A DNA stretch of 64,000 nucleotides from Saccharopolyspora erythraea NRRL 2338 (GTDB lineage: Bacteria > Actinomycetota > Actinomycetes > Mycobacteriales > Pseudonocardiaceae). The position numbers and the translations under genes were made by a program. Position 1 is the stretch's first letter; each line of letters opens with the position of its first letter. Of this stretch, positions 16,793 through 26,461 are shown piece by piece. The stretch lies in assembly GCF_000062885.1 (NCBI RefSeq), contig NC_009142.1, positions 4,329,584 through 4,393,583 of the forward strand. Direction: 5' to 3'. The notes beneath the pieces are model-generated. The model was not told where the DNA came from. It did not search any database and was given only the letters and a program-made list of their open reading frames with translations.

Positions 16793-16821
16793 TTGACCGG
16801 TCACCGGACCGGTGCTCTACT
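16793..16821 (+). promoter_or_regulatory. Promoter of leader peptide 2
   Basis: -35 TTGACC (16793-16798), 17-base spacer, -10 TCTACT (16816-16821), then 7 bases to the leader ATG. The spacer contains ACCGGTCACCGGACCGGT, a symmetrical block that may be an operator. Confidence 0.75.
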
Positions 16822-16828
16822 GCCCGCC

Positions 16829-16906
16829 ATGGCCCCCGGAGCGCTCCTCACCCGCCGGCGCCACGTGGACCACCTCCGCGTGGCCGGTGGCCGCTGTCGG
16901 TCCTGA
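16829..16906 (+). CDS. Cysteine leader peptide 2 (25 aa) before FMN reductase
   Basis: The 25-residue frame contains LLTRRRHVDHLRVAGGRCRS, the conserved core of actinobacterial cysteine attenuation leaders, with Cys two codons from the end. The ATG is 7 bases from the -10 box, so it is leaderless. The FMN reductase gene starts 128 bases downstream. The region between is GC-rich with inverted segments that could form the attenuator, but I did not identify a single clear hairpin. Confidence 0.85.
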   Translation: MAPGALLTRRRHVDHLRVAGGRCRS

Positions 16907-17034
16907 CCTCGCCGCTCCCGCACCGCGCCGGTCGAGCGGCAGACGTCCCCGCCGCGTCCCAGCACGCCCTCCCCGAGCACCCGCTTCGCCGGGCGCAGGC
17001 CGGAGGGAATCGCCAGTGGAGAAGCCGAACCGCC

Positions 17035-17574
17035 GTGTCCTCTGTCGTCATCGTCTCCAGCAGCCCGACCGCCGGCTCCCGACTCGAGGCCGTCACCGGT
17101 GCGTTCAATCGTGGCCTCCTGACGTCCGGGCACGCGGCGCAAGTGCTCAACCTGCGCGACCTGCCGCAGTCCGCGCTGCTCACCGCGTCGTTCGACCACC
17201 CGGCGATCCGGCGGAGCCGGCGGCTGGTGAGCGCCGCGGAGGCGCTGGCGTTCGTGGTTCCCTGCTACCAGCCGGGCGGCAGTCCCGTGTTGCGCGAATG
17301 GCTCCGACTGCTGCCGGACCGCGCTTTCGCCCGCGCGACCGTCCAGCTCGTCGGCGTCGGCGCGGTGCGCGGGCACGCCATCGGCCTGGAGCACATCCGG
17401 ACCCGGATGCTCGTCGAGCAATCCGCGCACGACGCGCTCCCGGTCTGCTTCCTCTACGACCACTGGCTCGACGGCGGCGAGGCGCTGACGCCCAGTGCGG
17501 CCGACCATCTCACCTCGAGCGTCAACGCACTCAGCGACGCCCTGACGCCCACGCCACTCGCGACCCTTGCATGA
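17035..17574 (+). CDS. NAD(P)H-dependent FMN reductase (SsuE/MsuE-like)
   Basis: 179 residues. The flavodoxin-like start VVIVSSSPTAGSRLEAV is the FMN phosphate loop, followed by LNLRDLPQSALL, then AEALAFVVPCYQPGGSPVLR for substrate/FMN contacts, and VGVGAVRGHAIGLEHIR. It lies behind a cysteine leader peptide. In that setting such reductases supply FMNH2 to sulfonate or sulfone monooxygenases. GTG 17035 has GGAGAAG about 10 bases upstream. It converges on the FAD/NAD(P)-binding gene with 61 bases between. A second reductase of the same type is at 22854-23414. Confidence 0.85.
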   Translation: MSSVVIVSSSPTAGSRLEAVTGAFNRGLLTSGHAAQVLNLRDLPQSALLTASFDHPAIRRSRRLVSAAEALAFVVPCYQPGGSPVLREWLRLLPDRAFARATVQLVGVGAVRGHAIGLEHIRTRMLVEQSAHDALPVCFLYDHWLDGGEALTPSAADHLTSSVNALSDALTPTPLATLA

Positions 17575-17635
17575 GGGATGCCCACGCCACTGTGGACATT
17601 CGAGACATGTGGGATGGCTGCCCGGAAGCTGTGAG

Positions 17636-19539
17636 TCAGGCGCACGCCCGGTGCGTCTGCTCCATCTCGGCCAAGGTGCTCAGAATCTCGCGCGCCACGG
17701 CGTCGTTCTTCCGGAAGCCCGGCGAGTTGGTGTGCGGGCGCGCGAAGGCCGCCATCGCCCGGCCGCTGGTGTAAGGGCCGAGCGCGTAGCGGCGGGGATG
17801 GGCCCGGCCTTCGCGGTTCACCACCCGCGCAGACTCCTGGGTCACCAGCAGTCGTCCCGTCACGTGCCGGAAATCCTCCTCCACCAGGGTTTCCTCCACC
17901 GCCGCCCCGCGTTCGACCATGTCGCGCAGCAACGCGTTGCGGCTGCGCCGCATGGTCGGCGCGGGAAGCTTCGCCTCGACCAGCGCGCGGGCGCGCACCA
18001 CGTCGCCGGTGCTCGCACCGCCGGCCTGGAACTCCCCGTCGACGGCACGCACCCACATGCCGGCCCCGACGAACGACAGCACGCCCGCTCGCGACAGGGC
18101 GAGCAGCTGCTGCAGGCGCGGGCCGGGCGGCCCGCTGGCGACGTAGTTGAAGAAGCCGTAGAACCAGCCGTCGAGCTGCCGCACGTGCGACCGCGCGCCG
18201 AGCTTGTCGAATACCGCCGGAAGCTGGCCGTAGACCGATAGCAGGGCCAGGAACACTCCGAGGTCCGCGCTGTGGCGGGGATCGTCCCTGCGAGCCAGGT
18301 CGGCGGCGACGTGTTCTCGCACCGCCGTCTGCAGTTCCTCCTTCCCGCTGAAGGACCTGCCCGCGAGCGGCCGGTCGAGTGCCGGCACGTCGAGCCGGTC
18401 CTCCGGCTTGGGCACCGCGTCGGCCACCAGCGCCGCAAGCTCCGGGGAACCCTGCGGGAGCCGCGCGTAGCGCTCTGCGAACTCCTCCCAGCTCGTGGTG
18501 ACTCGGTCGGGATGCGCGGTGAACAGCTCGTGGTAGTGGCCCCAGCCGAGCTCCTTCTCGATCAGCGGCCACACGTCGCGGCCGAAGTCCGCACCACGCG
18601 GCAGCCGCTCGATCTGCTCGGGCCCGAAGAACCTCGGATAGCTGGGACGCGGACCCTGCAGGCCGTAGCCGATCTTCGAGCGGTATGGCACGCCGCGGCG
18701 CGAACCCACGTGGATCCTCGGCTCCCGCCCCGACGGCAGGTAGGTCAGCGTGCCGTCGCGCGACCGCCGGTACCGCCCGCCGCGCCCTTCGGTGAGCAGC
18801 ACCATGAGGTCCACGAACGCCAGCCCGAAACCCCGCATGATCACGTCCTCCCCAGGCCGCAACCGGTCGAGGCCGGCATCGGCGGAGTACTCGGGCGCGA
18901 GGTAGAACAGGTCGTGGTCGCGGGCGAACTCGCGAAGCCGCGCGTGTTCGCCGTCGGGTTCGGCGTCCGTGTGCCCCATCGCCAGCACGACGATGTCGGC
19001 GAGCAGGTCCGCGCCCTCGGCCAGCCGCACCCGCTGGCGCCCGTCGGGCAGGTCTTCCAGGCCCACCACGTCGTCCTCGTGCACCCGCACCGACACGTTG
19101 GCCGGCAGCGAAGAGACCGCGCGGTCGAAGAACCAGGAGAGGTAGGCGCTCTGCACCTGACGGCCCGCGAAGGTCCGCCCGGTCATGGCCCGGACCTGCA
19201 CGGCGATCCGATCCGGCAGATCGTCCAGCGGCCCAGGCGATCCCGACGCCTCCAGCTCGACGGCCTCGCGGGCCCACTCGCTCAACGACGGGCCGCCGCG
19301 GACCGGGCCCTCGCACCGCACCGAGGAGTCCAGGAACATCGTGACGTCCTCGGCCATCGAGTTCATCCACAGCGACTCCGGCTGGTCGGCCCGCCAAAGC
19401 CGCCCGGCGCCCGGCGGATGCGGGTCCACCAGGTGCACCGTCAGCGTCCCGGTCGCGAACAGCTCCGGTGCGCTGGCACCGATGCGCTCCAGCAGGCCGG
19501 CACCGCGCGGGCCGGCACCGACGACCACCAGGTGGGCGC

Positions 19540-19543
<4 letters not shown>
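17636..19543 (-). CDS. FAD/NAD(P)-binding protein of unknown reaction
   Basis: 635 residues. The N-terminal Rossmann motif is [20 protein letters not shown], with a second nucleotide segment around [40 protein letters not shown] is diagnostic for the FAD-NAD(P)-binding family (NAD_binding_9 type) found in actinomycetes. The C-terminal 250 residues ([30 protein letters not shown]) are conserved in the family but of unknown function. The GTG overlaps the stop of the ABC ATPase gene, so it is the last gene of an importer operon in a cysteine-leader region. An oxidoreductase or monooxygenase acting on the imported sulfur compound is a reasonable inference. Confidence 0.85.
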
Positions 19544-20306
<763 letters not shown>

Positions 20307-20307
<1 letters not shown>

Positions 20308-21254
20308 CAGGCGGTTCCTCCCTGCCTCGCGGCGCGTGCGGCGAGATCCCGCCACGCGGCGCGCAGCCGCTGCACCGGCGTCGGAGGCAGATGTCGCTCG
20401 GCGCCGCGCGCGTAGTGCCGCTCGACGTAGTACTGGCCGGTGGTGAGCACCGTCGTGACGACGAGGTACCAGATGCACGCCACCAGCAGCAGCGGGATGA
20501 CCAGGTAGTTGCGGTTGTAGATGATCTGCACCGAGTAGAGCAGGTCGTGCACCGCGATGACGCTGACGATCGAGGTGCCTTTGAGCGTGCCGATGAGCAG
20601 GTTGCCCGACGGCGGGATGATGGCCCGCATGGCCTGCGGGAGCACGATCCGGCGCAGCACGCGCGACTTGCGCATCCCCAGCGCCTGCGCGGACTCGGTC
20701 TGCCCCGCGTCGACCGAGAGGATGCCGCCTCGCACGATCTCGGCGGCGTAGGCGGCCTCGTGCAGCACCAGGCCGATGATCGCGGTGGTCGTCCCACCGA
20801 TGAGGTTGACGGTGGACACGCTGAACGGCGCCACGCCAAGAACCGGGTACAGCGCGCCGATGTTGAACCAGAACAGCAACTGCACCAGCAGCGGGATCGA
20901 CCGGAACAGCCATACGTAGCCCCAGCTCAACGCGGCCAGGACCGGGTTGCCCGACAGCCGCATCACGGCGAGCACGGTGCCCAGCAGGAAGCCGAGGACC
21001 ATCGTCACGGCCGTCAGCCACAGGGTCATCAGCAGCCCGTGCAGCACGGCGGGCGTGGTGAAGTACGCGCCGACGACCTGCCACTGGAAGTTCGGGTTCG
21101 TCAGCACCGACCGGACCAGCAGCGCCAGGAGCACCAGCACGACGGCGGCGGCCACCCACCGCGCGCGGTGGCGCAGCGGAACGACTTTCGGCGGTGCGGC
21201 CACGACATCGGGGACATCGACGTCGGCGACCGCCCGCAGATGGGAACGGGTCAT
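20307..21254 (-). CDS. Polar amino-acid-type ABC transporter permease
   Basis: 315 residues with a hydrophilic N-terminus, a first membrane segment near residues 33-49 and a HisMQ-type core. The coupling loop that contacts the ATPase is [20 protein letters not shown] followed by ESAQALGM, the EAA motif. Only one permease gene is present, so it probably works as a homodimer. With the divergent binding protein at 21759 it forms a complete importer. A -35/-10 pair lies about 95 bases upstream. Substrate: a sulfur-containing amino acid or similar is inferred from the neighbouring cysteine leaders. Confidence 0.93.
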
Positions 21255-21349
21255 GGTTTCCTACTCGCGGGAAGGGAAGGGACGGACGGCACCCGCCGCC
21301 GTCGACCACGTCCCTCAACGCGGTCGAGCCACCACCGGCCTCGTGATCG

Positions 21350-21377
21350 ACGATAACCCCGCGCACCGCCCGGTCAA
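21350..21377 (-). promoter_or_regulatory. Promoter of the permease-ATPase-FAD protein operon
   Basis: Minus-strand TTGACC (21372-21377), 16-base spacer, TATCGT (21350-21355), about 95 bases before the permease ATG. I could not find a convincing cysteine leader peptide in that untranslated region. Confidence 0.55.
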
Positions 21378-21414
21378 GCCGCCGCACGCGGGCCGTCCCA
21401 AGGAGTGGCCGCCG

Positions 21415-21443
21415 TTGACCGCCCCGGCGGTGCGCGGAATTCT
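21415..21443 (+). promoter_or_regulatory. Promoter of leader peptide 3
   Basis: TTGACC (21415-21420), 17-base spacer, AATTCT (21438-21443), then 6 bases to the leader GTG. The -35 context CGTTGACCG matches that of leader 2 apart from one flanking base. Confidence 0.7.
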
Positions 21444-21449
21444 CGAACC

Positions 21450-21527
21450 GTGACCTACCAGCCCCGCTTGGTGACGCGGCCCCACATCGACCTGGGGCTC
21501 GTGTGGTCGGCTTCCTGTAGTCGCTGA
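21450..21527 (+). CDS. Cysteine leader peptide 3 (25 aa) before binding-protein gene
   Basis: The 25-residue frame reads [20 protein letters not shown] at its end, the standard HIDL...SASC leader pattern, with Cys three codons from the stop. It has a GTG start 6 bases after the -10 box. The solute-binding lipoprotein gene begins 231 bases downstream; that gap holds no other convincing gene and is the probable attenuator and ribosome-site region. Confidence 0.82.
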   Translation: MTYQPRLVTRPHIDLGLVWSASCSR

Positions 21528-21758
21528 CCGCACCGCTGGTCCCGGCCATCCCTCAGGCGCCCGGCGCTCCGCGTTCCGCGCCGGCCGGCCGACGCGTGTT
21601 CTCCTCCTTCCCGCCGCACCACCGAATCCTGCCCAGCGACGCCGTCCGCGAGTGGCCACGTCGTGCCCGTCGACAGATGAGTGGCGGGCTGGCGAGAGCC
21701 GCGCTGCCACTCCGCCACCGCTGCTTCCTGAGCCGCACAACCCGAGGAAGAAACTCCG

Positions 21759-22676
21759 ATGAGGACCTGGCACCGACCAGCAACACTCACCGCCGCACTC
21801 TGCCTGACCGCACTGCTGGTCGGCGCGTGCGGCACGGCACCGGCGACCACGCCCGGCCTGGACGTCCACGCCGACGTCGTCTCGGCGATCCAGAAGGACG
21901 AGTCGATCGCGGCGCTGCTGCCCGAGGAGACCCGGCGCAACGGCGTGCTCCGCGTCGGCTCATCGATCGGAGGTTCGCCACCTGGCGCCTTCTACGCCGA
22001 GGACGACGGCACCGCCGTCGGTCAGGACATCGACATCGCCGACGCCACGGCCAGGGTGCTGGGAGTCCGCGTCGAACGCGAGCCCGCGGCGTTCGAGGCG
22101 ATCCTGCCCGCGCTCGGCAGCGGAAAGTACGAGGTCGGCACCGGCAACTTCGGGGTCACCGAGGAACGCAAGAAGACCATCGACTTCGTCACCTACATCA
22201 ACGACGGCCAGGGCTTCGCCGTTCGCCGGGACAGCGAGCTGCCACCTGTCACCGACGTGACCCAGTTGTGCGGCCGCACTGTCGGCACGGGGGCGGGCAC
22301 CACGTTCGAGGCCACGCTCAACGCGCAGCGGCACCGCTGCGCCGAGAGCGGTCGGCCGGAGTACCAGGTGCAGGTGTTCTCCGAGCAGAGCGCGCTCTAC
22401 TCGGCGCTCAACCAGGGCAAGGTCGACGTGCTGATGAGCACCATCAACGGTCTGCGCTACGGCGTCGCCCAGCAGCCGAACCTGAAGTTCCTCAACGAGT
22501 TCCGCCGGCTCGACGTCGGGTTCGCGGTGCGCAAGGGTTCAGCGCTGGCCCCGGCGTTGCAGGCGGCGGTGAACAAGCTCATCCAGGACGGCTCGTACAG
22601 GCGCGTCCTGGACAAGTGGGGCACGGCCTCGTCGGCGATCCCGGAGTCCCGCACCAGCCCGCCCGAGATCAGGTGA
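21759..22676 (+). CDS. ABC transporter solute-binding lipoprotein
   Basis: 305 residues. It has a signal peptide with lipobox LVGAC (Cys24 as lipid anchor) and then an SBP_bac_3-type periplasmic domain: GVLRVGSSIGGSPPGAFYAE, VGQDIDIADATARVLGV, YEVGTGNFGVTEERKKTIDF, and a C-terminal helix DGSYRRVLDKWG typical of polar amino-acid/cystine-binding proteins. It pairs with the divergent permease and ATPase. A cysteine leader upstream suggests uptake of a sulfur amino acid or derivative, switched on at low cysteine. Confidence 0.92.
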   Translation: MRTWHRPATLTAALCLTALLVGACGTAPATTPGLDVHADVVSAIQKDESIAALLPEETRRNGVLRVGSSIGGSPPGAFYAEDDGTAVGQDIDIADATARVLGVRVEREPAAFEAILPALGSGKYEVGTGNFGVTEERKKTIDFVTYINDGQGFAVRRDSELPPVTDVTQLCGRTVGTGAGTTFEATLNAQRHRCAESGRPEYQVQVFSEQSALYSALNQGKVDVLMSTINGLRYGVAQQPNLKFLNEFRRLDVGFAVRKGSALAPALQAAVNKLIQDGSYRRVLDKWGTASSAIPESRTSPPEIR

Positions 22677-22691
22677 GTCGAAGCCGTGCAA

Positions 22692-22731
22692 CGGAATCGA
22701 GGCCGGGGCGCTCGCCCCGGCCTCGATTCCG
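22692..22731 (+). terminator. Strong hairpin terminator after binding-protein gene
   Basis: A perfect 17-bp stem (22692-22708 with 22715-22731; arm CGGAATCGAGGCCGGGG) and a 6-base loop start 15 bases after the stop codon. Confidence 0.88.
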
Positions 22732-22766
22732 GTTTCCCCGTCCGCAAGTCTCAGAGCCTGTCTGGT

Positions 22767-22816
22767 GTGGGTGGCGGAACCTCAGGCGCCCTCTGGCTCC
22801 GGACTCCTTTTCCCAC
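22767..22816 (+). repeat. Dispersed palindromic element, copy A
   Basis: A 27-base core (22776-22802, beginning GGAACCTCAGG and ending GGCTCCGG) is identical to copy B at 52107-52133 on the other strand. The core is an imperfect palindrome around GGCGCC, and outer bases GTGGG/CCCAC (22767-22771, 22812-22816) can extend the stem. It lies between the convergent binding-protein and FMN-reductase genes. Confidence 0.7.
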
Positions 22817-22853
22817 GTATGCCGCAACGCAAGGTGAGTGCAAAGGCAGGCAC

Positions 22854-23414
22854 TCAGGCCGACCGGCCCAGCACGGTCTCGTGCGGCACCCCGTCCAGCG
22901 CCTTGCGGAACTGCGCGAGCACGTCTTCCAGCGGCGCCGCGCTGTCGGCGTGCAGGGACAGGTCCTCGTCGAGGCCGAGGATGTGCTTGTCGAGCAGGAA
23001 GAAGCTCTGCACGACGTGCCGGGGCCCCAGCGACTGCACCACCGGGCGCAGTCCGTAGTCCAGCGCCAGCACGTGCGCGACGCTGCCGCCGGTGGCCAGC
23101 GGCAGCACGGCCTTGCCCGCGAAGCCGAACTGCGGCAGCAGGTCCAGGAACACCTTCAGCAGACCCGAGTAGGCCGCCTTGTAGGTCGGTGTGGCCAGGA
23201 TGATCCCGTCCGCCCGCTCGACCTGCGCCACCGCGGCGGCCACGTCGGGGTCGGCGGCGTCGGCCGACAGCAGCGGCCGGGGCGGGAGCCGGCGCAGCCG
23301 CAGGTGTTCGGTGGCGATGCCCTCGCCGGCCAGGCGGCGCGCGAGGTGGTCGCCGACCCGCTCGGTCTTGGACGTGGCGGACGGGCTCCCCGAGATGATC
23401 AGGACGTTGGACAC
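22854..23414 (-). CDS. NADPH-dependent FMN reductase (SsuE-like)
   Basis: 186 residues. VLIISGSPSATSKTERVGDH is the FMN phosphate loop; ADGIILATPTYKAAYSGLLK, LPLATGGSVAHVLALDYGLR and SFFLLDKHIL match SsuE, which supplies reduced FMN to alkanesulfonate monooxygenase. It has a GTG start at 23414. A cysteine leader peptide is upstream on the same strand (23548-23625). No sulfonate monooxygenase gene is visible in the window, so its partner is either elsewhere or an unrecognised neighbour such as the FAD/NAD(P)-binding protein. Confidence 0.9.
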   Translation of the reverse strand: MSNVLIISGSPSATSKTERVGDHLARRLAGEGIATEHLRLRRLPPRPLLSADAADPDVAAAVAQVERADGIILATPTYKAAYSGLLKVFLDLLPQFGFAGKAVLPLATGGSVAHVLALDYGLRPVVQSLGPRHVVQSFFLLDKHILGLDEDLSLHADSAAPLEDVLAQFRKALDGVPHETVLGRSA

Positions 23415-23547
23415 GCGTGCTCCTCTGATTCGCTGAAGTTCGCCGCGGCCCCGCGCTGCGGACGACCGCGCGGTGTCAGCGCACCGGTGAACGCGCGTGA
23501 GCGTCGCGGGGACCGCGCCGCCACGTCGCGTGGCGGCCGGGTTCAGG

Positions 23548-23625
23548 TCAGTCGCGACACGCCTGGCTCGACACGCGGAGCTGGTCCACGTGCCTGCGCC
23601 TGGTGCAAAGAGCGGAAGTCATCAC
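23548..23625 (-). CDS. Cysteine leader peptide 4 (24-25 aa) before FMN reductase
   Basis: From ATG 23622 the frame contains LCTRRRHVDQLRVSSQACRD, the standard leader core with Cys near the end plus an extra Cys early on. An in-frame GTG at 23625 lies 6 bases after the -10 box and may be the true leaderless start. It ends 133 bases before the reductase GTG. Confidence 0.83.
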   Translation of the reverse strand: MMTSALCTRRRHVDQLRVSSQACRD

Positions 23626-23631
23626 GCGCCT

Positions 23632-23661
23632 ATCGTCACCAGCACGGGGAAACGGTGTCAA
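23632..23661 (-). promoter_or_regulatory. Promoter of leader peptide 4
   Basis: Minus-strand TTGACA (23656-23661), 18-base spacer, GACGAT (23632-23637). The -35 box is the consensus hexamer. Confidence 0.65.
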
Positions 23662-23719
23662 CACAACCGCCGGGCGTCCCACGAGCCGGACGGCACCCGC
23701 GACGTTCGTCCTAACAGGA

Positions 23720-25198
23720 TCAGCTCATGTCGTCGTCGGCGACGGACCGCACGGCGACCGTCTTGGTCCGCGTGTAGGCGAGCAGTCCCTCGAAGCCCTT
23801 CTCCCGGCCGAAACCGGAGTTCTTGACACCTCCGAAGGGCAGCTCCACGCCACCGCCCGCGCCGTAGGTGTTGACGAAGACCTGTCCCGCGTCCAGTTCG
23901 CGGGAAATCCAGTGCGCCCGGCCGACGTTGCGGGTCCACACCGCGGCGACCAGACCGAAGTCGGTGCCGTTGGCGATCCGAACCGCCTCGTCGAGGTCGT
24001 CGAACGGGGTCACCGCCAGCACCGGGCCGAAGACCTCCTCGCGGGCCAGCAACGAGTCCGGGGCCACGTCGTCGACCAGCGTCGGCTCGAAGAAGTACCC
24101 GTCGTCCAGGCCGGGCCCCTCGGCCACCCGGCCGCCGGTGACCAGCCTGCCGTCCCCCGCGCCGTCGCCGACCAGCCCCGCCACGCGCTCCCGCTGGGCG
24201 GCCGAGATCAGGGGGCCGAGGTCCGGGTCCTCCAGCGCCGGGCCCAGCCGCAACGCCCGGAAGCGCTCGGCGATCCCGTCGACCACCCGCCGGTGGATGT
24301 CGCGGTGGACCAGCAGCCGCGAACCCGCGGAACAGGTCTGCCCACCGTTCTGCACGATCGAGTTGACGATGGTGGGCAGCGCCAGCTCCAGGTCGGCGTC
24401 GTCGAACACGATGTTGGGGCTCTTGCCGCCGAGCTCCATGGTCGTCGGCACCAGGTTGCGGCCCGCCGTGGCCGCCACCAGCCGCCCCACCTCGACCGAG
24501 CCGGTGAACGCCAGGTGGTCGACCGGGGCGGCGGCCAGCGCCGCGCCGGCCTCCTCGCCGAGACCGGTCACCACGTTGAAGCAACCCGCGGGCACCCCTG
24601 CTTCCAGGGCGATCTCGGCGAGCCGGACGGCTCCGAGCGACGCCTCCTCGGCGGGCTTGATCACGCAGCAGTTCCCGGCGGCCAGCGACGCCGCGGCCGA
24701 GCGCGCGGTGATCTGCAGCGGGTAGTTCCAGGCCACGATGTGCCCGGTGACACCGTGCGGCTCGCGGTGCACGAACACCTGGTTGTCGCCTACCTGCGGA
24801 ACGACCTCGCCGTGCAGGGCCTCCACGACAGAGCCGTAGAACTCGAAGTACCTGGCCGCGGCGGCGACGTCGGCCCGGCCCTGCCGCAGCGGCTTGCCGG
24901 TCTCGGTGCTCTCCTGGACCGCCAGCTCCTCGGCCTCGGCCCGGATGCGCTCGGCCACGGCGCGCAGGAGCGAGCCCCGCTCGGACGCCGGCCTGCGGCG
25001 CCACCGCCGCTGGAACGTCTCCCGGGCGGTCGCGACCGCGCCGGCGACCTCGGCCGCACCGCACCTGGCCAGTCTCGCGACGACCGCACCGCGCGACGGG
25101 TCCACGTCGTCGATCCAGCCCTGCCCGGGCATGCGGTCGGCGCCGATCAGCGCGCTCACCTCGGCCGGGCGGGCGGGGGACGGCAGCAGCTCGGTCAC
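23720..25198 (-). CDS. NAD(P)-dependent aldehyde dehydrogenase
   Basis: 492 residues, full length. The coenzyme fold includes IVAWNYPLQITARSAAASLA and KPAEEASLGAVRLAEIAL; the general base Glu is in MELGGKSPNIVF and the catalytic Cys in NGGQTCSAGSRLLV; EEVFGPVLAVTPF follows. It oxidises an aldehyde to a carboxylate in the cytoplasm. Closest by motif to broad-specificity ALDH (betaine/aminoaldehyde-like) enzymes. GTG 25198 is preceded by GAGGAG with 7-base spacing. There is no clear operon partner; the 151 bases up to the CDF gene hold no gene. Confidence 0.92.
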   Translation of the reverse strand: MTELLPSPARPAEVSALIGADRMPGQGWIDDVDPSRGAVVARLARCGAAEVAGAVATARETFQRRWRRRPASERGSLLRAVAERIRAEAEELAVQESTETGKPLRQGRADVAAAARYFEFYGSVVEALHGEVVPQVGDNQVFVHREPHGVTGHIVAWNYPLQITARSAAASLAAGNCCVIKPAEEASLGAVRLAEIALEAGVPAGCFNVVTGLGEEAGAALAAAPVDHLAFTGSVEVGRLVAATAGRNLVPTTMELGGKSPNIVFDDADLELALPTIVNSIVQNGGQTCSAGSRLLVHRDIHRRVVDGIAERFRALRLGPALEDPDLGPLISAAQRERVAGLVGDGAGDGRLVTGGRVAEGPGLDDGYFFEPTLVDDVAPDSLLAREEVFGPVLAVTPFDDLDEAVRIANGTDFGLVAAVWTRNVGRAHWISRELDAGQVFVNTYGAGGGVELPFGGVKNSGFGREKGFEGLLAYTRTKTVAVRSVADDDMS

Positions 25199-25349
25199 GT
25201 AGGTACTCCTCACACCGGGGACGTCCCCCTGCACGATGTCATTCCGCGGGCCGTGATTCCAGCGCCGAGCCGATCTTGGTCGCCGTACCGAGTCGGCCGG
25301 CCGCAGCGCTCGGACTTGGTCAGGTCTGGCGCGAACTGCGCGGCGAGCC

Positions 25350-26375
25350 TCAGCCGCCGGGCTCCCGGTGGTGGGCGACCACGTCGTGCGCGGGCGAATC
25401 CGCCGGGTGCGCATGGACCACCACCGCACCCATGCGCGGCAGGGCGTGCAGGAGCCGGTGCTCGGCCTCGTGGGCGATACGGTGCGCCTGCGCCAGGCTC
25501 AGGTCCGGGTCCACGTCCAGCTCGGTCTCGGCGTGCAGGCTGTGGCCGACCCAGCGCATCCGCAGCCGACCGACACCGCGCACACCCGGGGTGCCGGCCA
25601 GCGCCTCCTCCGCGCGCCGGACGTCGGCGGGGTCGACCGCGTCGAGCATGCGGCCCAGAACCTCCTTGGCCGCCCCCCTCAGCACCGACAGGATCGCCGC
25701 GGTGATGAGCAGTCCGACGACCGGGTCGACCCACCACCAGCCCAGCGCCGCACCACCGGCCGAGAGCAGCACCGCGAGGCTGGTGAACCCGTCGGTACGG
25801 GCGTGCAGGCCGTCGGCGACCAGCGCGGCCGACCCGATCTGCCTGCCGACCCGGATTCGGTAGCGGGCGACGAGCTCGTTGCCCGCGAAGCCGAGCACAC
25901 CGGCGGCCGCGATCCAACCGACGTGCTGCACCGGCTGCGGCTCGACGAGCCGCCGGACCGCCTCCCAGCCCGCCAGCACGGCCGAGACGGCGATCACCAG
26001 CAGGACGAGCAGTCCGGCGAGGTCCTCCGCGCGCCCGAGACCGTAGGTGAAGCGCCTGGTCGCGGGCCGCCGCGCGAGCAGGAAGGCCATCGCCAGCGGC
26101 ACCGCCGTCATGGCGTCGGCGAAGTTGTGCAGGGTGTCGCCGAGCAGCGCGACCGAGCCGGTGAAGGCGACCAGCACGGCCTGCCCGGTCGCGGTGAGCA
26201 CGAGTACCCCGCAGGACAGCCACAACGCCCGCATCCCCTTGCGGCTGGCCTGCATCGCCCCGTCGACCATCTCCGACGAGTCGTGCCCGTGCGGGGTCGC
26301 GGCGCGCCGCAGCCTCGCCAGCCAGCCGTGGCCGTGGTGATGACCGTGTCCGCGGCTGTGTTCGTCACCCACCAC
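25350..26375 (-). CDS. Cation diffusion facilitator metal exporter
   Basis: 341 residues. A His-rich N-terminus (HGHHHGHG) is followed by the CDF membrane domain with GSVALLGDTLHNFADA in helix 2 and LVADGLHARTDGFTS in helix 5, which together give the HxxxD/DxxxD zinc site. A cytoplasmic C-terminal domain (LRMRWVGHSLHAETELDVDP) ends with VVVHAHPADSP and more His. It exports Zn2+ or Co2+-like ions against protons. GTG 26375, or the adjacent in-frame GTG 26372, starts it. Confidence 0.92.
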   Translation of the reverse strand: MVGDEHSRGHGHHHGHGWLARLRRAATPHGHDSSEMVDGAMQASRKGMRALWLSCGVLVLTATGQAVLVAFTGSVALLGDTLHNFADAMTAVPLAMAFLLARRPATRRFTYGLGRAEDLAGLLVLLVIAVSAVLAGWEAVRRLVEPQPVQHVGWIAAAGVLGFAGNELVARYRIRVGRQIGSAALVADGLHARTDGFTSLAVLLSAGGAALGWWWVDPVVGLLITAAILSVLRGAAKEVLGRMLDAVDPADVRRAEEALAGTPGVRGVGRLRMRWVGHSLHAETELDVDPDLSLAQAHRIAHEAEHRLLHALPRMGAVVVHAHPADSPAHDVVAHHREPGG

Positions 26376-26461
26376 ACGACCTCCTCGGGACTCGGCACAA
26401 CGCTACGTCCGAATACCCCTGCGCGACAACGGCGCAACTACCACTGACGTGCAACAACACG

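Noticed and set aside
21255-21371. A cysteine leader peptide for the permease operon on the minus strand
   Set aside because: A good promoter is present, but no short frame with the H-V/I-D ... C pattern could be found; a DVVDGGGC-like stretch lacks a proper start and stop.
21540-21758. Short frames between leader peptide 3 and the binding protein
   Set aside because: No ribosome site, no coding bias and no leader pattern; best read as untranslated attenuator region.
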